Source: Bacteroidota bacterium (GTDB lineage Bacteria > Bacteroidota > Ignavibacteria > UBA10030 > UBA6906). From it: DNA of 7,651 nucleotides. The notes beneath the pieces were generated by a model, which was not told the origin of the DNA, ran no database searches, and was given only the letters and a program-made list of their open reading frames with translations. Shown in pieces: positions 1-5,956 of this stretch. The stretch covers positions 1-7,651 of the forward strand of contig DPLS01000159.1 of the NCBI GenBank assembly GCA_003541875.1, in the 5' to 3' direction. The translations under genes were made by a program, and so were the position numbers. Every line of letters begins with the position of its first letter. The first letter of the stretch is position 1.

Positions 1-1
1 C

Positions 2-1903
2 TTCGGCAGCACCGGACTGTATGTCAGCGGGGCACAATGCACGGTGTTGAACAATATCCTTCTTGTCTATGGAGGAGGCATCATGTACGAACAGCTTGGC
101 TCGGTTGGTCTCGCCTCCGATCATAATGTATTCTTTGCTACCAGTGTCTACATCGCTCGTGATGGCGGCGGTCAATACTATTTCAGTTTTGACTCATATC
201 GGTCGGGAAGCGGGCTGGACACGAACTCTCACTTCACAGACGTTTCATTCATTAGCGACTCGCTTGGAATCCATCTCGAGGAATGCGAGGCGCAGAACCG
301 TGACCTTGATGGTATACCGTTGGCAGAAGTACGTGTTGATTACTACGGTGCGCGTCGGGATTCTGTGAAGCCGTTCATCGGTGCGGTGGAAGGCGTGCGC
401 TTGCCGTACAATATGTTTGCTGCTCCGTTCAAGGCGAGCTTGCCCGGGATGGCCTTCTCGATTGCTGCAGGACGGTTCGATAACTCCACGACGCCCGGCA
501 TAGCTGTGTCAGATTATGATAATCGCCAGGTATTTCTTTTTCATAACACCGGGGCAGGCAGAACGTTTTCGCATACCGGGACTGTCTTCACCGGGTTCCG
601 TCCTGTTGAGGTACGGTTTGCTGATTTCGATGGGGACAACAACCTCGACCTGATCGTTGGGGGCGATACGAACTCCATTGGGGTATTCTGGGGGAACGGG
701 TCTGGTGGTTTTTCCTCACCAACAATGGTAGGAACATTTGGAAGAGTGCGATCGTTGGAACCGGTTTACTTCAACGGCCAACACGCCAACACCATCTGGA
801 TCACTGAGGACAATGGATTTCTTCCTAACGCCGGCTTTCTGGGCAACCTGGTCAATCTTGGCAATCGACAACTCTGTCATGATATTACGTATCGCGTCCA
901 AGGCATTTCCTACGTCCATGATACGATACCGTCTGTCATGACCGCGCTCGCTGTTGGCGATTTCGATTCCACTACCAGCGGAAATGAAATCGCAACCCTT
1001 GCGTTTGACTTTGTTCCCCGATTCATGATTACCCGTCCCGACGAAATCTTGTTCGGAACCCCTTGTTCATCAGCCGGGCGCCTCGGTTTCTTCAACTCTC
1101 ATTCTCAGTATGCGTTCCCGACTGCTTCTTTTTTGGGATTTGGGTCGAACATTGCTGTTGGAGATTTTGACGGAGACGGAGATAAGGACTTCATTACAAC
1201 GGGTGCGAGTGAGAACGAGTGCGTGTTCCTTCGGAATCAAGGGAATGCTACATTCGTGGTTGATACCATTTCGACGACGGCCACCAGAGGTGTTGCCGCT
1301 CTGGACTACGAGAACGACGGTGATTTGGATTTCGTAACCATCAATCGGACTCTTGACAGCCTTGGGGTTACGATCTTTCTGAACGACGGGGCTGGGCACT
1401 TCACCGAAAAGAGGAACTGCCACTATCCCTTTGCAAGCGGCTGGCCGAACGGTATTGTTGCCGCGGACTTCGATCTTGATGGAAGGAAAGATATCGCTAT
1501 CGTCTCGAGAACAATCGGGGGACATGATTCTCTCTTTGTGTTGTACAATCTCGGCGGGCTCAATGCGACGACTGGAGTCGCAGACCATCCTAAGAGCGAA
1601 CTGCCCCAGGGGTTTAGCCTTCTGCAGAACTATCCAAATCCATTTAATCCTTCAACTCGGATCGAATACACGCTTTCGGTAGAGAGCGGCGTTGCAATTA
1701 AAGTCTACAACATACTCGGACAGGAAGTCGCTACGCTCGTCAATGAACAACAATCGGGCGGGCGACATGTGGTTGAGTGGAACGGAAGGTCGACGAATGG
1801 TTTGGCCGTGAGTAGCGGTGTGTATTTCTACCGGATCGAGGCAAGACAACTCGACGGTCAGTTCCAGTATGCGAGCGTAAAGAAGATGGTATTGATGAAA
1901 TAG
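2..1903 (+). CDS. T9SS-secreted beta-helix / FG-GAP propeller protein (5' truncated by window)
   Basis: The frame is open from base 2, so this is the C-terminal 633 residues of a longer protein; the GTG at 44 is probably internal. Bases 2 to about 420 resemble the end of a right-handed parallel beta-helix (GLYVSG..., SDHNVFFA, then GLDTNSHFTDVSF, ending in a DIGAYE-like FIGAVEG). Next come FG-GAP/VCBS motifs starting near 461, 611, 947, 1151, 1292 and 1454 (for example DFDGDNNLDL, DFDGDGDKDF, DYENDGDLDF). A degenerate one near 746 would make seven, fitting an integrin-alpha-like calcium-binding propeller. From about 1610 a T9SS type A sorting domain begins (QNYPNPFNPST, YNILGQEVATLV, SSGVYFYRIEA, terminal KKMVLMK). 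By family knowledge this domain directs export across the outer membrane and is removed when the cargo is anchored or released. No enzymatic residues are visible in the part present; a carbohydrate-related or adhesive role is only a guess. A terminator follows directly. Confidence 0.9.
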   Translation, partial: FGSTGLYVSGAQCTVLNNILLVYGGGIMYEQLGSVGLASDHNVFFATSVYIARDGGGQYYFSFDSYRSGSGLDTNSHFTDVSFISDSLGIHLEECEAQNRDLDGIPLAEVRVDYYGARRDSVKPFIGAVEGVRLPYNMFAAPFKASLPGMAFSIAAGRFDNSTTPGIAVSDYDNRQVFLFHNTGAGRTFSHTGTVFTGFRPVEVRFADFDGDNNLDLIVGGDTNSIGVFWGNGSGGFSSPTMVGTFGRVRSLEPVYFNGQHANTIWITEDNGFLPNAGFLGNLVNLGNRQLCHDITYRVQGISYVHDTIPSVMTALAVGDFDSTTSGNEIATLAFDFVPRFMITRPDEILFGTPCSSAGRLGFFNSHSQYAFPTASFLGFGSNIAVGDFDGDGDKDFITTGASENECVFLRNQGNATFVVDTISTTATRGVAALDYENDGDLDFVTINRTLDSLGVTIFLNDGAGHFTEKRNCHYPFASGWPNGIVAADFDLDGRKDIAIVSRTIGGHDSLFVLYNLGGLNATTGVADHPKSELPQGFSLLQNYPNPFNPSTRIEYTLSVESGVAIKVYNILGQEVATLVNEQQSGGRHVVEWNGRSTNGLAVSSGVYFYRIEARQLDGQFQYASVKKMVLMK

Positions 1904-1928
1904 CCCGTTATGACGCTTCCTTTACTTT

Positions 1929-1970
1929 GAAGGCATCCGACGTGTTGCAATGGGTGCCTTCTTCTTTGTT
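1929..1970 (+). terminator. Rho-independent terminator of the T9SS cargo gene
   Basis: Arms GAAGGCATCC (1929-1938) and GGGTGCCTTC (1952-1961) pair over 10 bp with a single G-U wobble and a 13-nt loop. They are followed by the T-rich run TTCTTTGTT (1962-1970). The hairpin starts 25 bases after the stop codon of the upstream gene, so the cargo gene and the kinase are probably separate transcription units. The 3' arm begins inside an ATG at 1950 that is in frame with the kinase gene, which argues against that ATG being the start. Confidence 0.75.
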
Positions 1971-2003
1971 GAGTTTTGCTGGAATCGTGCGTACGTTAGA
2001 ACA

Positions 2004-5000
2004 ATGCGTCGCTTATTCCTCTTTTCCTTATTCTGTTTCGCGAGCTGCTCCTCGACTCTCCTTGCACAGCGGATGGAGATGGAGTTTCGGCGTCTCTCTC
2101 TCAAAGAGGGACTTTCTCAGTCCGTCGTCAATGCAATAGTCCGTGATAACCAAGGATATATGTGGTTTGCCACACAGGATGGTCTGAACCGCTACGACGG
2201 CTATGCGTTCAAGGTTTACCGGCATGATCTCGCAGATTCAACGTCCCTTCCCGACAATTTCATCTGGAGACTTCTGCGAAGCCGCAAGGGCGAGTTATGG
2301 ATCGGTACGTTCAAAGGCGGATTGGGGCGATACAATCCGGCATCTGATAATTTCTCTTCCTACCAAAACGATCCGGGAAACTCCTCCAGTCTGAGCAGCA
2401 ACAACGTCACGGCTGTGTATGATGATCCGCATGGTATCCTCTGGGTCGGTACCTGGTTCGGAGGGTTAAACCGGTTCGACCCGTCAGATTCCGGAGCAGC
2501 ACACTTCACTCACCACCGATACAATTCCGGAGACTCGGGCAGCTTGAGCGATGATCGGGTTTCGGCAGTTATCGAAGATGTGCGTGGCGATCTGTGGGTT
2601 GGGACATGGAATGGCCTGAACAAGCTCGACCACAGTACAGGCCGCTTTACGCGGTATCTGCACAAGAATGGTGATCCGCACAGCCTGAGCAATAACATGA
2701 TCTGGTCGATGTGTGAAGATCAGGCCGGGGATCTATGGATTGCCACTTGGGGCGGGGGATTGAGTCGCTACGACCGATCAGTCAACAACTTCACGAACTA
2801 CAAACACAACCCACAAAAACAGACAAGCCTGAGTGGGGACCTCTTGCGCTGTGTGTATGTCGACAGCAAAGGAGTTCTATGGGTCGGAACGTATGATGCG
2901 GGCCTGAATCGTTTCGATCGTGACCGAGGGACTTTCGTCAGATATAGGAATGATCCAAACAATCCGCAGAGTTTGCCAGAGGATGAAATACAATCCATCT
3001 TCGAAGACAATACCGGCTCTTTGTGGGTTGGCACAGGTTACGGGATAGCAACCTATGACCTTAAGAGAGAGAAGTTCCGAACCTATAGACATCATGCGGG
3101 CATACCCGGAACACTCACGCATCAACGCATTCAGGCACTCCATGCAGACCGCTCTGGCGGACTGTGGATAGGGACGCTTGGCGGAGGGCTGAGCTACCGT
3201 TCCCGGGGATCTGAATCGTTTGTCCAGTATCGGCACAAGCCGGAAGATCCGCGATCAATCAGTAGTGACGTTGTAATGTGTGTGTACGAGCAGAGCACGG
3301 GTGATATCTGGGTCGGTTCGCGTGGCGGAGGACTGGATCGACTTGATCGAAGGACCGGGAGGTGCACGCACTTCAGAAATGACCCAAGCGATCCCCGTAG
3401 CCTCTCGTCAAATGCGGTAGAGACCATCCATGAAACACATGACGGAAGCTTGTGGATTGGCACCAGTGGTGGCGGGTTGGAGCGTTTTGATACGCAGAGG
3501 CAGCAATTTGTTCACTACCGATTGGACCCCTCCGACACAACCTCGCTGAGCGGCAATACCGTCTGGTCGTTGTTCGAAGACAGCAGGGGCAGCTTGTGGG
3601 TCGGAACGTGGGGCGCCGATCTGAACCGCTTGGATCAAGGCCGGAACGCGTTCATCCGATATCGACACGGGCCACATGACCCCACATCGCTTGTTGGCAA
3701 CACGATCCAGTGTGTAGGAGAAGATCAGCAGGGCAATCTGTGGTTCGGGACCTCGGACGGTCTCAGTCGCTATGACTACGCAACCAATCGGTTCACCAGA
3801 TACACAGAGAAGGATGGACTGCCCAACAACTCAGTCACTGGGATACTGGTGGATCGGACCAATAACATCTGGCTGAGCACGAACAGAGGTCTCTCACGAT
3901 TCGATCCCCGTAAAGGAACATTCAAGAACTTCGACGCGTCAGACGGCTTGCAGGCCGACGAATTCAATCAAGGCGCTTTCGCCAGAGGCCCGGACGGCAC
4001 TCTGTACTTCGGAGGCATCAGTGGAATCAATGCCTTCGACCCGGACAGTATACGGGATAACCCGTTCGTTCCGCCGATCGTGATCACCAGGTTCAAGGTA
4101 TTTGAGGAATTGAGACCGTTTACTCAATCGAGGAGTAACCAGATCACGCTTTCATATCAAGAGAGTTTCTTCTCATTTGAATACGCTGCTCTCGATTTCA
4201 CGGCCCCCGAAAAGAATCAGTATGCATACAAGCTTGATGGACTTGACAAGGACTGGGTGTACGCTGGTATGAGACGATACGCCAGTTACACGCATGTGGA
4301 TCCGGGTGAATACGCCTTTCATGTGAAGGGAACGAACAACGATGGCGTATGGAACGAACAAGGCACCATGGTGTATGTTACCATCATACCACCCTACTGG
4401 AATACGTGGTGGTTCAGGGTGCTTGTGGTTGCGGTGCTTGCCGGGATCCTGTTTGCGTTTGCCCGGTACAGGCTCAACAAGTTACTGGAGATTGAACGCA
4501 CGCGCAACCGCATCGCCCGCGACTTGCACGATGAAGTCAGTGCCACACTCAGCGGTATCAACTACTTTGCCCAGGCAATCTCCAGTGACACGGGCAACGC
4601 AGTCACGCCGGTATCGCAGAAATTCCTCGCCTTGATTCACGAAAGCGCAACTGAAGTACAGGAGTCGATGAGTGATATCATCTGGTCCATCAACCCCGAG
4701 AATGATGACTGGGAACGCGTGCTGGCGAAATTCCGACGATACGCATCTGATCTGTTTGACAGCAAAGGCATACGGTACACCATCGAGATGCCCGCAACGA
4801 TTCCTTCTGTCCCCTTGAGCATGGAACGCCGACGCCACATCTGGCTCATGTACAAAGAGATGGTGACGAACGTTGCAAGACATTCGTCATGTTCCGAAGC
4901 GAGCGTCATCATCACGATGGACCAGGACAAGAGCATGCACATCGTTGTTGCTGATAATGGCAAAGGCTTTGACCCGAAGACGCCGACAGAACGCAATGGC

Positions 5001-5102
5001 AACAAAAATATTCACACAAGGGCATTGGCTGTGGGAGCGTCCATACACCTGCAGACTGCCCATGGGAAAGGGACTCGCTGGGAGCTGAACTTCAGCTTGT
5101 AG
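2004..5102 (+). CDS. Membrane sensor histidine kinase with two seven-bladed regulator propellers, Y_Y_Y domain and HisKA_3 core
   Basis: This 1032-residue protein has the sensor layout of the Bacteroidota hybrid two-component systems. Residues 1-22 look like a signal peptide (MRRLFLF..., ending TLLAQ); an FASC motif is a poor lipobox. Fourteen Reg_prop motifs (G-x-L-W-V-G-T...GLNR-F-D) span residues about 51-680. A Y_Y_Y domain follows at about 690-797 (YKLDGLDKDWVYAG), then one transmembrane helix at about 802-822. The cytoplasmic part has a HisKA_3/HPK7-type H box (RIARDLHDEV, predicted phospho-acceptor His842) and a HATPase_c domain with N-box Asn956 and DNGKGFD at 984-990. There is no receiver or DNA-binding domain, so output must go to a separate regulator, most likely the one 30 bases downstream. 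The ATG at 2004 is chosen because it begins the signal peptide. The in-frame ATG at 1950 lies within the upstream terminator and adds residues lacking signal-peptide character. No clear Shine-Dalgarno precedes 2004, which is common in this group. The ligand cannot be told from sequence. Confidence 0.93.
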   Translation: MRRLFLFSLFCFASCSSTLLAQRMEMEFRRLSLKEGLSQSVVNAIVRDNQGYMWFATQDGLNRYDGYAFKVYRHDLADSTSLPDNFIWRLLRSRKGELWIGTFKGGLGRYNPASDNFSSYQNDPGNSSSLSSNNVTAVYDDPHGILWVGTWFGGLNRFDPSDSGAAHFTHHRYNSGDSGSLSDDRVSAVIEDVRGDLWVGTWNGLNKLDHSTGRFTRYLHKNGDPHSLSNNMIWSMCEDQAGDLWIATWGGGLSRYDRSVNNFTNYKHNPQKQTSLSGDLLRCVYVDSKGVLWVGTYDAGLNRFDRDRGTFVRYRNDPNNPQSLPEDEIQSIFEDNTGSLWVGTGYGIATYDLKREKFRTYRHHAGIPGTLTHQRIQALHADRSGGLWIGTLGGGLSYRSRGSESFVQYRHKPEDPRSISSDVVMCVYEQSTGDIWVGSRGGGLDRLDRRTGRCTHFRNDPSDPRSLSSNAVETIHETHDGSLWIGTSGGGLERFDTQRQQFVHYRLDPSDTTSLSGNTVWSLFEDSRGSLWVGTWGADLNRLDQGRNAFIRYRHGPHDPTSLVGNTIQCVGEDQQGNLWFGTSDGLSRYDYATNRFTRYTEKDGLPNNSVTGILVDRTNNIWLSTNRGLSRFDPRKGTFKNFDASDGLQADEFNQGAFARGPDGTLYFGGISGINAFDPDSIRDNPFVPPIVITRFKVFEELRPFTQSRSNQITLSYQESFFSFEYAALDFTAPEKNQYAYKLDGLDKDWVYAGMRRYASYTHVDPGEYAFHVKGTNNDGVWNEQGTMVYVTIIPPYWNTWWFRVLVVAVLAGILFAFARYRLNKLLEIERTRNRIARDLHDEVSATLSGINYFAQAISSDTGNAVTPVSQKFLALIHESATEVQESMSDIIWSINPENDDWERVLAKFRRYASDLFDSKGIRYTIEMPATIPSVPLSMERRRHIWLMYKEMVTNVARHSSCSEASVIITMDQDKSMHIVVADNGKGFDPKTPTERNGNKNIHTRALAVGASIHLQTAHGKGTRWELNFSL
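2154..4040 (+). repeat. 14 regulator-propeller (Reg_prop) repeats inside the sensor kinase
   Basis: The codon starting each G-x-L-W type motif lies at 2154, 2289, 2433, 2586, 2727, 2871, 3015, 3156, 3300, 3444, 3588, 3732, 3861 and 3996. Most are spaced 47-48 residues apart, with shorter steps of 45, 43 and 45 residues at the ends. Blades are joined by linkers of the form Y-x-x-D-P-x-x-x-x-SLS-x-N-x-V. In related sensors 14 such repeats fold as two seven-bladed propellers, and the same is inferred here. Blade 8 (GGGLSYRS) lacks the usual R-[FY]-D ending and blade 14 (GTLYFGGISG) lacks the Trp, which is common in terminal blades. Confidence 0.88.
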
Positions 5103-5108
5103 TCCACA

Positions 5109-5126
5109 ACCGCATAGGTATGCGGT
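5109..5126 (+). promoter_or_regulatory. Perfect 8-2-8 palindrome between kinase and regulator
   Basis: ACCGCATAGGTATGCGGT is an exact inverted repeat with 8-base arms around a central GG, in the 30-base gap between the kinase stop (5100-5102) and the regulator start (5133). As RNA it would make a stem of 7 pairs with an AGGT loop. No T-tract follows, so it is not an intrinsic terminator. As DNA, its spacing resembles the inverted heptamers with a 2-base spacer known for NarL-type regulators, although the sequence differs from the E. coli NarL site. The half-site ACCGCATA recurs at 5861-5868. A function as operator or RNA element is inferred only. Confidence 0.4.
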
Positions 5127-5132
5127 GCACGC

Positions 5133-5834
5133 ATGAACGATTCTGAGTACCATTGGTCTGAAGATATGCCTGACAGAATTGGAGAACATATCAACGTCTC
5201 GATAGTTGAAGACAATCGTTTCATCCGTGCCGGATGGGAGGCAGCGCTACGGTCCGTTCCAGAGTTCGAAGTGCTGGGTTCGTATGGAAGCTGTGAGGAA
5301 GCGTTTCAGAGCCCTACGCTCAACGATTCCAACGTCGTGCTCATGGATATCGGCCTCCCGGGAATGTCGGGGATTGAAGGTGTACGCCACCTAAAAGTGC
5401 GGTCGCCAAAGACCGCCGTCGTCATGTGCACGGTATTCGACGACGATCAGAACGTGTTCGACGCAATCTGTGCAGGAGCGGCAGGCTATCTGCTGAAGAA
5501 AACACCGCCCGATGAATTCATCAACGCGATTAAGGATGCAGCAACCGGCGGCTCGCCGATGACACCCAATATTGCGCGCAAGGTGATAGCCTCGTTTCAG
5601 AAGACTGCTGCGAGAACGTCCGCACAGGAAGATGCGCTCACAGAGCGTGAGCGGGAGGTGCTGGAAAAAATGGCCCAGGGGAAATCCTACACAGCAATAG
5701 CGAAAGACCTGTTTCTCTCCGTGGATGGCATACGTTACCACATCCGCCACATTTACGAGAAGCTTCAAGTCCACTCCCGCGGCGAAGCTGTTTCCCTCGG
5801 GCTGAAAAGCAGACTTATCCAACCGCCTCGATAG
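5133..5834 (+). CDS. NarL/FixJ-family response regulator (receiver + LuxR-type HTH)
   Basis: This 233-residue protein has the usual length and two-domain layout of the family. The receiver covers residues about 20-140, with acidic residues Glu26 and Asp27 (SIVEDNRF), phospho-acceptor Asp72 (VLMDIGLPGMSG), the switch Thr100 and the invariant Lys122 (GYLLKK). A GerE/LuxR helix-turn-helix covers about 169-230 (LTEREREVL, then SYTAIAKDLFLS, VDGIRYHIRHIYEKL). By family knowledge it is phosphorylated by a HisKA_3 kinase and then binds DNA as a dimer; the kinase ending 30 bases upstream is the natural partner and the two are probably cotranscribed. An alternative start is the ATG at 5166, giving 222 residues and removing an 11-residue tail ahead of the receiver. 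Neither start has a strong Shine-Dalgarno; GGTG at 5124-5127 is weakly placed for 5133. Target genes are unknown; the adjacent secreted-protein genes are candidates. Confidence 0.94.
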   Translation: MNDSEYHWSEDMPDRIGEHINVSIVEDNRFIRAGWEAALRSVPEFEVLGSYGSCEEAFQSPTLNDSNVVLMDIGLPGMSGIEGVRHLKVRSPKTAVVMCTVFDDDQNVFDAICAGAAGYLLKKTPPDEFINAIKDAATGGSPMTPNIARKVIASFQKTAARTSAQEDALTEREREVLEKMAQGKSYTAIAKDLFLSVDGIRYHIRHIYEKLQVHSRGEAVSLGLKSRLIQPPR

Positions 5835-5948
5835 ACCCTCTCCTTTCCTTCCCGCCAAGAACCGCATACGCAGGTAGTGCGATTGCCTGCCGCGAAACCG
5901 ACCTTTAGATGGACCATTATTCTACCATATATCTAGAAGGAGGCTTCT
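5835..5948 (+). other. Intergenic gap: pyrimidine tract, hairpin and repeated half-site
   Basis: The gap between regulator and last gene opens with a C/T-rich, nearly G-free stretch (5836-5856). It then holds ACCGCATA (5861-5868), identical to one arm of the palindrome at 5109-5126. An imperfect hairpin follows at 5870-5890: GCAGGTAG pairs with TTGCCTGC in 8 pairs, two of them G-U, around a TGCGA loop. It is not followed by a T run, so intrinsic termination is doubtful. From about 5903 the sequence becomes A/T-rich (CCATTATTCTACCATATATC), a plausible place for a promoter, but no motif is good enough to call. Confidence 0.4.
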
Positions 5949-5956
5949 GTGAAGCC
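5935..5956 (+). promoter_or_regulatory. Strong ribosome binding site inside overlapping hairpins; GTG start
   Basis: AAGGAGG at 5937-5943 is a near-perfect Shine-Dalgarno, 5 bases before the GTG at 5949. An in-frame TAG at 5934-5936 rules out any earlier start, so this site fixes the start codon. The site is also self-complementary in two competing ways: AGAAG-GAGG-CTTCT (5935-5948), and GGCTTC-TGT-GAAGCC (5942-5956). The second pairs part of the Shine-Dalgarno and places the GTG across the edge of the loop. The other genes here have no comparable Shine-Dalgarno. Confidence 0.8.

Noticed and set aside
44..46. GTG at 44 as start of the first gene
   Set aside because: The frame is open to the window edge, the upstream residues (GLYVSGAQCTV) fit a beta-helix coil, and no signal peptide or ribosome binding site is present.
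1070..1588. 172-codon open frame on the minus strand
   Set aside because: It is antisense to the FG-GAP region of the first gene and its translation shows no domain, signal or plausible start region.
1969..1997. Possible promoter TTGAGT-17-TACGTT before the kinase
   Set aside because: Both boxes match consensus poorly and the start point would fall on the ATG at 2004, giving a leaderless transcript. The Bacteroidota TAnnTTTG element is absent. Too weak to annotate.
2004..2070. Lipoprotein signal on the kinase (FASC)
   Set aside because: The -3 position is Phe, and an ordinary signal peptidase I site ending LLAQ follows a few residues later; lipidation is not excluded but not supported.
5391..5867. 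158-codon open frame on the minus strand
   Set aside because: It lies opposite the response regulator, whose receiver and HTH motifs are intact; its translation resembles no family.
5904..5933. Possible promoter TTTAGA-18-TATATC before the last gene
   Set aside because: The implied transcript start would fall within or next to the Shine-Dalgarno, and the -35 match is poor.
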